Assembly (NCBI RefSeq): GCF_000716785.1
Contig: NZ_JNYY01000006.1
Span: forward strand, 434,001-498,000
Direction of reading: 5' to 3'
DNA: 64,000 nt
DNA from: Amycolatopsis vancoresmycina
GTDB taxonomy: Bacteria; Actinomycetota; Actinomycetes; Mycobacteriales; Pseudonocardiaceae
Positions within the stretch are counted from its first letter, which is position 1; every line of letters starts with the position of its first letter. Positions 15,449 to 23,472 of this stretch are shown here, piece after piece. The position numbers and the translations under genes were made by a program. The notes beneath the pieces were generated by a model. The model had not been told where the DNA came from. It searched no databases and saw nothing but the letters and a program-made list of their open reading frames with translations.

Positions 15449-18310
15449 TTACTTGGCCTTCGTCGCGGTCGAGCTCGACCGCTTGGCCGTGGTCGCCTTC
15501 TTGGTCGTGCCCGCCTTGACCGTCTTCGCCGTCGTCGAAGCCGGTTTACGCGCCGGCGCCTTCCGCTTCGGCGCCGGGCCCTTGGCCCGCTTCTCCGCCA
15601 GCAGCTCGGACGCCCGTTCCGCGGTCAGCGACTCGATGTCGTCGCCCTTCCGCAGCGTCGCGTTGTACTCGCCGTCGGTCACGTACGGGCCGAACCGGCC
15701 GTCCTTGACCACCATCGGCTTCTTCGACACCGGGTCCTCGCCGAGCTCCTTGAGCGGCGGCTTCGCGGTCGCGGACCGGCCACGCTGCTTCGGCTCCGAG
15801 TAGATCTTCAGCGCTTCTTCGAGGGTGATCGAGAAGAGCTGGTCCTCGGTCGAGAGCGAACGCGAGTCCGTGCCCTTCTTCAGGTACGGCCCGTAGCGCC
15901 CGTTCTGCGCCGTGATCTCGTCCCCGGACTCCGGGTCCTTGCCGACCACGCGCGGCAGCGACAGCAGCTTCAGCGCGTCGTCCAGCGTGATGGTCTCGAT
16001 GTCCATCGACTTGAACAGCGAGCCCGTACGCGGCTTCGGCGCCTTCGCCTTCAACGCCTTCTTCTGCGCGGCCGTGGCGTCTTCGGGGATCTCGATCTCC
16101 GGCAGCACCTCGGTCACGTACGGCCCGAAGCGGCCTTCCTTGGCGACGATGTCGTGCCCGCTCACCGGGTCGGTGCCCAGCGTGCGGCCCTCCTGCGGGG
16201 TCGCGAACAGCTTCTCCGCGATCTCCTGCGACAGCTCGTCCGGCGGCAGGTCCTCGGGCAGGTTCGCGCGCTGCGACTCGCCGTTGACCTCGCGCTCGAG
16301 GTACGGCCCGTAGCGGCCGACGCGGACCACGACCGTGTGCCCGTCCGCGTCGCTGAACAGCGGGATCGAGTTGATCTCGCGCGCGTCGATGTCCTCGACG
16401 CTGCCCTCGACCAGCTTCTTCAGCCCGCCCAGGCGGCCGATCGAGCCGTCCACGCCCATGTCGCCGCCGAAGTAGAACTTCGACAGCCACTGCGCGCGCT
16501 GCTCGTCACCGGCCGCGATGCGGTCGAGCTCGTCCTCCATGCCGGCGGTGAAGTCGTAGTCGACCAGCCGCTCGAAGTGGCGTTCCATCAGGCCGATCAC
16601 GGCGAACGCGACCCACGACGGAACGAGCGCGGAGCCCTTCTTCCAGACGTACCCGCGGTCCTGGATGGTCTTGATGATCGACGCGTACGTCGACGGACGG
16701 CCGATGCCCAGCTCTTCCAGCTTGCTGACCAGGCTCGGCTCCGAGTACCGGGCCGGCGGCGACGTGGTGTGGCCGTCCGGGTTCAGGTCCGACGCGGTCA
16801 GCGCCTGGTCCTTCTCCAGCACCGGCAGGCGGCTCTGCTTGTCGTCGGCCTCGCCACCGGTCTCGGTGTCGACGGCTTCGACGTACGCCTTGAGGAAGCC
16901 CGCGAAGGTGATCGTGCGGCCCGAAGCGGCGAAGGTGCACTCCTCGCCCGAGGTCGCGTTGCCGACGATCCGCACGGACATCGTGGTGCCCTTGGCGTCC
17001 GCCATCTGCGACGCGATCGTGCGCTGCCAGATCATCTCGTAGAGCCGGAACTCGTCGGTGTCCAGCTCGCCCGCGACCTGGCCCGGCGTCCGGAAGACCT
17101 CGCCCGACGGCCGGATCGCCTCGTGGGCCTCCTGCGCGTTCTTCACCTTGCGCGTGTACTGGCGCGGCGACGGCGAGACGTACTCCTTGCCGTACAGCTG
17201 CGTGGCCTGGCTGCGCGCGGCCGAGATCGCCGACTCCGACAGGGTCGTGGAGTCGGTACGCATATAAGTGATGTAGCCGTTCTCGTACAGCTTCTGCGCG
17301 ATCCGCATGGTGCGCTCCGAGGTGAACCGCATCTTGCGGCCCGCCTCCTGCTGCAGCGTCGACGTCATGAAGGGCGCGTACGGCTTGCGCGTGTACGGCT
17401 TCTCCTCGACGCTCGAGACCTTGAAGTCACGCTGCTTCAGCGCTTCGGCCAGGCGCCGCGCGTCGGCCTCCGCGAGCACGCGGACCTCGGTGTTCGACGC
17501 CTTCAGCTGCCCGTCCGAGCCGAAGTCGCGGCCGGTGGCCAGGCGCGCGCCGTCGACGGCGACGAGCCGCGCGGGAAAGTTTCGCGGCGAAGCGTCCTCG
17601 CCCGCGTCCATCGTGGCGGAAATGTCCCAGTACGACGCCGAGGTGAAGCGCATGCGCTCGCGCTCCCGCTCGACCACGATCCGGGTCGCCACGGACTGCA
17701 CGCGGCCCGCCGAGAGCTTCGGCATGACCTTTTTCCACAGCACCGGCGAGACCTCGTAGCCGTAGAGGCGGTCGAGGATGCGGCGGGTCTCCTGGGCGTC
17801 GACCAGGTCGGCGTCCAGCTCACGGGTCGAGTCGGCGGCCGCGCGGATGGCCTGCTCGGTGACCTCGTGGAAGACCATCCGGCGGACCGGGACCTTCGGC
17901 TTCAGCGTCTCGAGCAGGTGCCACGCGATGGCCTCGCCCTCGCGGTCGGGGTCCGTGGCGAGGTAGAGCTCGTCGACGTCCTTCAGCAGGCCCTTCAGCT
18001 CGGTGACCTTGGACTTCTTGTCCGGGGTGACCACGTAGAGGGCCTTGAAGCCGTTGTCGACGTCGACGCCGAGCCGCGCCCACGCCTCGCCCTTGTACTG
18101 GGCGGGCACGTCGGCGGCACCGCGCGGCAGGTCGCGGATGTGCCCGACGGAGGACTCGACGACGTAACCGCCGCCGAGGTAGGGCGCGATCTTGCGGGCC
18201 TTCGTCGGCGACTCGACGATGACCAGCCGCCGGTGCCCGGCGCCGTTGCCCGCCGAGGCTCCGTTCTTCTTGGTCCGTGCTCCTGCCACGCTGTCCTGCT
18301 CTCCGCTCAT
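15449..18310 (-). CDS. topA: DNA topoisomerase I
   Basis: A 953-residue type IA topoisomerase that relaxes negative supercoils. The TOPRIM domain shows LVIVESPTKARKI (about 29-41) and ATDPDREGEAIAWH. The catalytic tyrosine is in GYITYMRTDSTTLS (about 340-350). IGRPSTYASIIKTIQDRGY marks the end of the core. The C-terminus has four D-type repeats (GRYGPYLERE, GRFGPYVTEV, GRYGPYLKKG, GRFGPYVTDG) instead of zinc ribbons, and a Lys/Ala/Thr-rich basic tail, both typical of actinobacterial TopA; the tail binds DNA or RNA polymerase in mycobacteria. ATG 18310 is chosen because sequence upstream does not fit the family. Same genomic position as Rv3646c. Confidence 0.97.
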   Translation of the reverse strand: MSGEQDSVAGARTKKNGASAGNGAGHRRLVIVESPTKARKIAPYLGGGYVVESSVGHIRDLPRGAADVPAQYKGEAWARLGVDVDNGFKALYVVTPDKKSKVTELKGLLKDVDELYLATDPDREGEAIAWHLLETLKPKVPVRRMVFHEVTEQAIRAAADSTRELDADLVDAQETRRILDRLYGYEVSPVLWKKVMPKLSAGRVQSVATRIVVERERERMRFTSASYWDISATMDAGEDASPRNFPARLVAVDGARLATGRDFGSDGQLKASNTEVRVLAEADARRLAEALKQRDFKVSSVEEKPYTRKPYAPFMTSTLQQEAGRKMRFTSERTMRIAQKLYENGYITYMRTDSTTLSESAISAARSQATQLYGKEYVSPSPRQYTRKVKNAQEAHEAIRPSGEVFRTPGQVAGELDTDEFRLYEMIWQRTIASQMADAKGTTMSVRIVGNATSGEECTFAASGRTITFAGFLKAYVEAVDTETGGEADDKQSRLPVLEKDQALTASDLNPDGHTTSPPARYSEPSLVSKLEELGIGRPSTYASIIKTIQDRGYVWKKGSALVPSWVAFAVIGLMERHFERLVDYDFTAGMEDELDRIAAGDEQRAQWLSKFYFGGDMGVDGSIGRLGGLKKLVEGSVEDIDAREINSIPLFSDADGHTVVVRVGRYGPYLEREVNGESQRANLPEDLPPDELSQEIAEKLFATPQEGRTLGTDPVSGHDIVAKEGRFGPYVTEVLPEIEIPEDATAAQKKALKAKAPKPRTGSLFKSMDIETITLDDALKLLSLPRVVGKDPESGDEITAQNGRYGPYLKKGTDSRSLSTEDQLFSITLEEALKIYSEPKQRGRSATAKPPLKELGEDPVSKKPMVVKDGRFGPYVTDGEYNATLRKGDDIESLTAERASELLAEKRAKGPAPKRKAPARKPASTTAKTVKAGTTKKATTAKRSSSTATKAK

Positions 18311-18606
18311 CTCGTCCCGCCGCCGCGGGACTGCACCACGTCCCTGCCAGGGCCCGTGTCTCGACCTGCCAGTGTGCACGCTGTTCCGGCCCGGACGGCG
18401 CGGAGGTGGCCCAACACGCCGCCGGTCCTGTGCCCAGCGCATCGCCGCTGACCTCGACGATGTTTCCCCAACGTACCTGCCACGTGATTTCGGCCACGTC
18501 CCGCGCAGCCTAGCGCGTGACCGTCCGGATACCCTCCGTTCGACGGTGGTGGGCACGGGGACGTCACCGCTTCACTGGTTTCCCCGCCCAGCCGAAAGGA
18601 TCCGCC

Positions 18607-19413
18607 ATGACCCGACGCCTGCTCGGCGCCCTGTTCACCGCTGCGACCGCCACAGTATTGCTGGGTGTCACTCCGGCGAACGCGGCCGCGGCGAACTTCG
18701 CCGGCACCGTGGCCCTGTCCAACTGCTCGGGGTCGGTGGTCAAGCCGGCCGCTACACCCGACACCGCGCCCGCGCTCGTCATGTCCAACGGGCACTGCCT
18801 CGAAACCGGTTTCCCGGGGCCGGGCGAGGTGATCACCAACCGCGCGTCGAGCCGGACGTTCACGCTGCTCACCGCCAGCGGCAGCAACAAGGCGACGCTG
18901 CGGGCCAAGAAGATCGTCTACGGCACGATGACCGACACCGACGTGTCGCTCTACCAGCTCACCACCACCTACGCGCAGATCAAGGCCAGCTACGGCATCT
19001 CGCCGCTGGAACTGTCGAACGCGCACCCCTCGGCGGGCGCGGCGATCGACGTCGTCTCCGGCTACTGGAAGCGCATCTACTCCTGCAACATCGACGGGTT
19101 CGTCTACCGGCTGAAGGAGGGCAGCTGGACCTGGAAGGACTCGATCCGCTACACCTCCGCCTGCCAGACCATCGGCGGCACGTCCGGTTCGCCGATCGTC
19201 TCCGGCGGCAAGGTCGTCGGCGTGAACAACACCGGCAACGAGGACGGCGAACGCTGCACGGAGAACAACCCGTGCGAGGTCGACCAGGCCGGCAACGTCA
19301 CCGTGCACTACAAGACGAACTACGGCCAGGAGACCTACGGCATTCCCGCCTGCCTCACCGCGGCCAACGAAATCGCCCTCACCCAGGCCGGCTGCACCCT
19401 GCCCCGGCCCTGA
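18607..19413 (+). CDS. Secreted trypsin-like serine protease
   Basis: A 268-residue exported protease of the chymotrypsin fold. Residues 1-27 are a signal peptide (MTRRLLGALF, cleavage at ANA-A). The catalytic triad is visible: H63 in MSNGHC, D112 in TDTDVSLYQL and S195 in GTSGSPIV. Cys pairs (C40-C64, C160-C186 and others) suggest disulfides in an extracellular enzyme. AAAGGA lies 7 nt before ATG 18607. It is a single gene divergent from topA. Specificity is not clear; no propeptide of the streptogrisin type is present. Confidence 0.88.
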   Translation: MTRRLLGALFTAATATVLLGVTPANAAAANFAGTVALSNCSGSVVKPAATPDTAPALVMSNGHCLETGFPGPGEVITNRASSRTFTLLTASGSNKATLRAKKIVYGTMTDTDVSLYQLTTTYAQIKASYGISPLELSNAHPSAGAAIDVVSGYWKRIYSCNIDGFVYRLKEGSWTWKDSIRYTSACQTIGGTSGSPIVSGGKVVGVNNTGNEDGERCTENNPCEVDQAGNVTVHYKTNYGQETYGIPACLTAANEIALTQAGCTLPRP

Positions 19414-19431
19414 CGCACCCGCCGCACCCGG

Positions 19432-20076
19432 TCAGGCCGTGCTCGTCGCGGCCTCCGGGTGCGGTTGTGGTTCCGCGCCCGGCCACGCCGCTTCGGCACC
19501 CGGCGGCGGCTCGCCGATCAGCTCCAGCAGCGCCTCCAGCCGGCGTTTCCCGGTGACCTTCACGGCCGGGACCTCGGCCTTCGGGCCGGTCAGCTTCGCC
19601 GCGACGCCCAACGGCGTCAGCGCCTCGACCAGCCGCTCGTGCATGCCGGGCGCGAGCGGATCGACGCCCAGCAGGTACCCCTGCGTGCCGGGACGGCCAC
19701 CGGCCAGCGCCCACATCCGCAGCATCGCGCCGCTCAGCCGGAACCCCGCCGGCACCGCCTTGCCCGAGTCGTCCTCGGCCGGGCCCGCGCAGCCCTCACG
19801 CAGCCACCGCAGCGCCAGCGGCAGCAGGTCGACCCGGAACGACGTGCGCACCTGCGGGCGGCCGCAGTCGGCCTTCGACACCTGGGCGTCCGCGCCGCGG
19901 CAGCGGAACTCGCGCGCCAGGACGTGCGCCCGCCACGGCTCCTCGACGACCACCGACAGCCGGGCGGCGGTGCGCCCGAAGCCGGTGATCTGGCCGTGAC
20001 AGCACAACAGGCCGGCCAGGTCGCCCAGGCCCGGCCCACTGGCCTCGGCGGAGAAGAGCGAGATCGTCCGATCCAC
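19432..20076 (-). CDS. WhiA-like protein under a LexA box (Rv3647c position)
   Basis: A 214-residue protein. The middle (about 105-190) resembles the repeated LAGLIDADG-like domain of WhiA: RLSGAMLRMWALAGGRPGT (WhiA-like RGAFLA.GS), then YLLGVDPLAPGMHERLVEAL and VAVKVTGKRRLEALLELIG-type strands. WhiA's C-terminal helix-turn-helix is missing (WhiA is about 325 aa). Cysteines in LLCCHG and FRCRGAD are notable. It occupies the position of Rv3647c between topA and the helicase. GTG 20076 lies 6 nt after TAGTAT, so the mRNA should be leaderless, and a LexA box overlaps that promoter. Function is unknown; SOS control is inferred. Confidence 0.5.
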   Translation of the reverse strand: MDRTISLFSAEASGPGLGDLAGLLCCHGQITGFGRTAARLSVVVEEPWRAHVLAREFRCRGADAQVSKADCGRPQVRTSFRVDLLPLALRWLREGCAGPAEDDSGKAVPAGFRLSGAMLRMWALAGGRPGTQGYLLGVDPLAPGMHERLVEALTPLGVAAKLTGPKAEVPAVKVTGKRRLEALLELIGEPPPGAEAAWPGAEPQPHPEAATSTA

Positions 20077-20082
20077 CGCGCT

Positions 20083-20102
20083 ATACTAGAACACAAGTTC
20101 GA
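20083..20102 (-). promoter_or_regulatory. LexA (SOS) box overlapping a leaderless promoter
   Basis: TAGAAC-ACAA-GTTCGA at 20087-20102 differs by one base from the actinobacterial SOS consensus and has a perfect GAAC-N4-GTTC core. On the minus strand the -10 TAGTAT (20088-20083) overlaps its edge and ends 6 nt before the GTG at 20076, a position where bound LexA would block RNA polymerase. Confidence 0.75.
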
Positions 20103-20127
20103 TTCGTGGCGAGCGTCACGGCGATCT

Positions 20128-20715
20128 TCAGCCGGCCGGTTGATCCAGCCGCCGGCATGCCGGAGCGCGCTGTTCCGCCCCCGCCAGCGCCGGGACGTCC
20201 CGGAGGCCCTTGAGGTAGTCGAGGGCGTCGATGCGGTCGAGAGCCGCCTTGGCGTCGCCGAGAGCGGCCTTCGTCGCCGGTGCGTTGCCGCGGACCGTTT
20301 CGATGCGCTGGCGCGCGCTCTCGGCCTCGGCGCGGATCTCGGCGAACTGCCGGATGACGTCCTTGCGGCCGGCGTCCGCCGACGGCACCGGCGGCGCACC
20401 GAGCGCGTTCAGCCCGGCCAGGCTCTGGTCGAGGCCGCCGACGACGGACGAAAGCAGGTCGCTGGACGTCCGGGACGCCTTCTGCGGCGTGCTCGGATCG
20501 ACGGCAGGCAGATCCGCGAGGGTGCGGACCAGGTGTGTCACGGCGTCGCAGTAACCGGCGGCCCAGTCCGCCGCGGGATCAGCGTGGGGAACGACGGTCG
20601 TGACCGACAGATCCTGGTCGCGCGGCGGCTGCTCCGCGGACGGCTGCCCGCAGCCGACGAGACAGAAGGTGATCGTCGTGGTCAGGGCGGCGAAAACGGT
20701 CGGCCGCTGCCGCAC
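20128..20715 (-). CDS. Predicted lipoprotein of unknown function
   Basis: A 195-residue protein with a type II signal peptide and lipobox LVGC (about 19-22), so it is expected to be lipid-anchored outside the membrane. The mature part is helical with Ala-rich coiled-coil-like segments (FAEIRAEAESARQRIETV, ALGDAKAALDRIDAL). AGGAGG lies 7 nt before GTG 20715, fixing the start. No catalytic motif is seen. It sits between hppA and the WhiA-like gene, all on the minus strand, with a hairpin separating it from hppA. Confidence 0.75.
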   Translation of the reverse strand: MRQRPTVFAALTTTITFCLVGCGQPSAEQPPRDQDLSVTTVVPHADPAADWAAGYCDAVTHLVRTLADLPAVDPSTPQKASRTSSDLLSSVVGGLDQSLAGLNALGAPPVPSADAGRKDVIRQFAEIRAEAESARQRIETVRGNAPATKAALGDAKAALDRIDALDYLKGLRDVPALAGAEQRAPACRRLDQPAG

Positions 20716-20808
20716 TGGCGTACCTCCTGCCCGACGACGTCCCGGCAGGCCCGACGGTACCGACTCGGTGCTGCTTCGCAAGTCGCCGGGCCTTTCTGGG
20801 ATGGCATG

Positions 20809-20848
20809 CCCCGGGCCCGGCACGCGTTGGCGCGCGCCGGGCCCGGGG
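20809..20848 (-). terminator. hppA terminator
   Basis: A perfect 13-bp stem CCCCGGGCCCGGC/GCCGGGCCCGGGG (20809-20821 with 20836-20848) lies 12 nt past the hppA stop codon. Confidence 0.8.
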
Positions 20849-20860
20849 TCACCTTGGAAC

Positions 20861-23158
20861 TCAGGCCTTGATTTCGGCCGGGGTGTCGGAAATGACCGTC
20901 CCCCGCCGCTTCGAGACCACGATCGCCGCAACGATCACGGCGACCGCGACCAGCGAAATGATGATGCGGACCGCGGCGTTCTCGTCGGGGCCGATCGAGA
21001 ACTGCACGACAGCGGGCGCGATCAGTACGGAGACCAGGTTCATCACCTTGATCAGCGGGTTGATCGCCGGGCCGGCGGTGTCCTTGAACGGGTCGCCGAC
21101 GGTGTCACCGATGATGGTGGCCTCGTGCGAGGACGAGCCCTTGCCACCGTGGTTGCCGTCCTCGACCAGCTTCTTCGCGTTGTCCCACGCGCCACCGGAG
21201 TTGGCGAGGAAGATCGCCATCAGGGTGCCGCAGGCGATCGCGCCGGCCAGGTAACCGGCGAGCGCGCCGGTGCCCAGGCCGAAGCCGACCGCGATCGGGG
21301 CGAAGACCGCCAGCAGACCCGGGGTCGTCAGCTCGCGCAGCGAGTCGCGCGTGACGATGTCGACGACCTTGCCGTACTCGGGGCGGGTGGTGCCCTCCAT
21401 GATCCCCGGGATGTCGCGGAACTGACGACGCACCTCGAAGACGACCGCGCCGGCGGCCCGCGAGACCGCGTTGACGGCGAGACCGGAGAAGAGGAACACC
21501 ACGGCCGCACCGACGATCACACCGACCAGCGTGTTCGGGCTGACGATCTCGTTGACGAACGACTTCGCCGCGTCGAGACCGGTGACCACGCCGGTGCCCA
21601 TGCCCGACAGCGTCTTCGTGATCGCGTCCGAGTAGGACCCGAACAGCGCCGTCGCCGCGAGGACCGCGGTGGCGATCGCGATGCCCTTGGTGATCGCCTT
21701 GGTGGTGTTGCCGACCGCGTCGAGCTCGGTGAGGATCTGCGCGGCCTTCTCGTCGACGTCACCGGACATCTCGGCGATGCCCTGCGCGTTGTCCGAAACC
21801 GGGCCGAAGGTGTCCATCGCGACGATGACGCCGACCGTGGTCAGCAGGCCGGTGCCGGCCAGCGCCACGGCGAACAGCGCGATGCCGCCACCCAGCAGGT
21901 AGGCGCCGAACACGGCGGCGCCGATCACGAGGGCGGTGTACACAGCGGACTCGAAACCGACCGAGATGCCGGACAGGATGACCGTCGCCGGGCCGGTTTC
22001 CGACGTCCGGCCGACGTCCTTGACCGGCTTGTACTCGGTGCCGGTGTAGTACCCGGTCAGCTTCAGGATGATCGCCGCGAGCACGATGCCGATGATCACC
22101 GCGACGGTCGCGATGACCGCCGGGTTGCCCGACGTCGAAGCGAATTCCGCGCCGAAGTCGCGGAAGCTGCTCGGCAGGTACACGAACGCCGCGATCGCCG
22201 ACAGCACCGCGGAAATCACCGCGGAGATGTAGAAGGAGCGGTTGATCGTGACCAGGCCGCCTTCGCCCGCGCGCGCCTTGGTGATGTAGACACCGATGAC
22301 GGCGGTGATGACACCGATCGCCGGGACGATCAGCGGGAAGATCAGGCCGTGCACGCCGAAGGCGGTGCTGCCCAGGATCAGCGCGGCGACCAGCATGACG
22401 GCGTAGGACTCGAAGAGGTCCGCGGCCATGCCGGCGCAGTCGCCGACGTTGTCACCCACGTTGTCCGCGATGGTGGCGGCGTTGCGCGGGTCGTCCTCCG
22501 GGATGCCCTGCTCGACCTTGCCGACCAGGTCCGCGCCGACGTCGGCGGCCTTGGTGAAGATGCCGCCGCCGACACGCATGAACATCGCGATCAGCGCCGC
22601 GCCGAACCCGAAGCCCTCGAGCACCTTCGGGGCCTGCCCGGTGTAGACCAGCACGACGACCGCGGCACCGAACAGGCCGAGGCCGACGGTGATCATGCCG
22701 ACGACGCCACCGGTGCGGAACGCGACGCGCATTGCCTTCTCGCGCCCGCCTTCCTCACGCGACGCGGCGGCGACGCGCAGGTTCGCCTGCGTCGCCAGCC
22801 ACATGCCGAGGTAGCCGATCGCGAACGAGAAACCCGCGCCGACCAGGAAGAAGATCGAACGGCCGATCTTCTCGTTCCAGTCGTCCGCGGGAAGGATGAA
22901 GAGCAGGAGGAACACGATCACGCCGAAAATGGCGAGGGTGTTCCGCTGCCGCTTGAGATACGCGGCCGCGCCTTCCTGCACCGCCTTGGCGATGTCCTGC
23001 ATCTTGGCGGTGCCCTGGCCTGCGGCCAGCACCTCCTTGAGCAGGACGTAGCCGATGACGAGTGCGGCAAGCGCGACCACGGCGACTACACCGACAATCG
23101 TGTAGCCACCTCCGGAGAGCGTGATGGACCCGCCCTCCGCGAGGAACTGCCGTGACAT
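20861..23158 (-). CDS. hppA: Membrane-bound proton-translocating pyrophosphatase
   Basis: A 765-residue integral membrane pyrophosphatase with about 16 helices that couples PPi hydrolysis to H+ pumping. Family signatures are visible: GGGIFTKAADVGADLVGKVE (substrate-binding loop, Lys/Asp-rich), the DNVGDNVGDCAGMAADLFES block, and near the C-terminus the GDTVGDPFKDT block with NPLIKVMNLVS. Two of the pump's Asp-rich loops are intact, so an active enzyme is expected. The residue deciding K+ dependence was not checked. GGAGG lies 4 nt before ATG 23158. It is monocistronic with its own terminator. Confidence 0.96.
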   Translation of the reverse strand: MSRQFLAEGGSITLSGGGYTIVGVVAVVALAALVIGYVLLKEVLAAGQGTAKMQDIAKAVQEGAAAYLKRQRNTLAIFGVIVFLLLFILPADDWNEKIGRSIFFLVGAGFSFAIGYLGMWLATQANLRVAAASREEGGREKAMRVAFRTGGVVGMITVGLGLFGAAVVVLVYTGQAPKVLEGFGFGAALIAMFMRVGGGIFTKAADVGADLVGKVEQGIPEDDPRNAATIADNVGDNVGDCAGMAADLFESYAVMLVAALILGSTAFGVHGLIFPLIVPAIGVITAVIGVYITKARAGEGGLVTINRSFYISAVISAVLSAIAAFVYLPSSFRDFGAEFASTSGNPAVIATVAVIIGIVLAAIILKLTGYYTGTEYKPVKDVGRTSETGPATVILSGISVGFESAVYTALVIGAAVFGAYLLGGGIALFAVALAGTGLLTTVGVIVAMDTFGPVSDNAQGIAEMSGDVDEKAAQILTELDAVGNTTKAITKGIAIATAVLAATALFGSYSDAITKTLSGMGTGVVTGLDAAKSFVNEIVSPNTLVGVIVGAAVVFLFSGLAVNAVSRAAGAVVFEVRRQFRDIPGIMEGTTRPEYGKVVDIVTRDSLRELTTPGLLAVFAPIAVGFGLGTGALAGYLAGAIACGTLMAIFLANSGGAWDNAKKLVEDGNHGGKGSSSHEATIIGDTVGDPFKDTAGPAINPLIKVMNLVSVLIAPAVVQFSIGPDENAAVRIIISLVAVAVIVAAIVVSKRRGTVISDTPAEIKA

Positions 23159-23472
23159 TCGTCCTCCAGGAGACGTCGCCGTGCGCCAGCGTCGACGGCA
23201 AGCCGAGGGTTCGACACGGCCGGCGCTGGCATGGACCCTGTACCGAGCGACACGCTAGCCGGGCAGCAATGCACGTCTCACATGACGCTCACCACAGAGG
23301 GTGTGGATTGCGGGAGTGTATTGGTATCGCAACCAGCGTCTTCACGCCGTCCCGGGGACGGTACATTCCGTTACCTTGTGAGCCTCCTCACTTGAACGAT
23401 CACTCTGATGCCGATCCGTTGGCGCAGCTGGGGATGGGCGGAACTGTCGTACCCCTGTGCCAAGCTCGGCGG
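23159..23472. other. Divergent intergenic region between hppA and the helicase gene
   Basis: No coding region seen. It must contain both promoters. A minus-strand TAGCGT (near 23260) is a candidate -10 for hppA. Inverted repeats CCGTCCCCGGGACGG-type (about 23347-23363) and GTGAG-CCTC-CTCAC (about 23379-23392) lie on the helicase side and could be hairpins or operators. Confidence 0.5.

Noticed and set aside
23089..23097. A further TTGTCGGTG (minus strand) near the start of hppA
   Set aside because: The base pattern 8 nt downstream (GTGGTC) is not a -10, and the site lies inside the hppA coding sequence.
20600..23155. Long open frame (about 850 codons) on the plus strand opposite hppA
   Set aside because: It is antisense to an unmistakable pyrophosphatase; its Arg/Asp/Gly-rich composition is the usual by-product of G/C-rich codons on the other strand.
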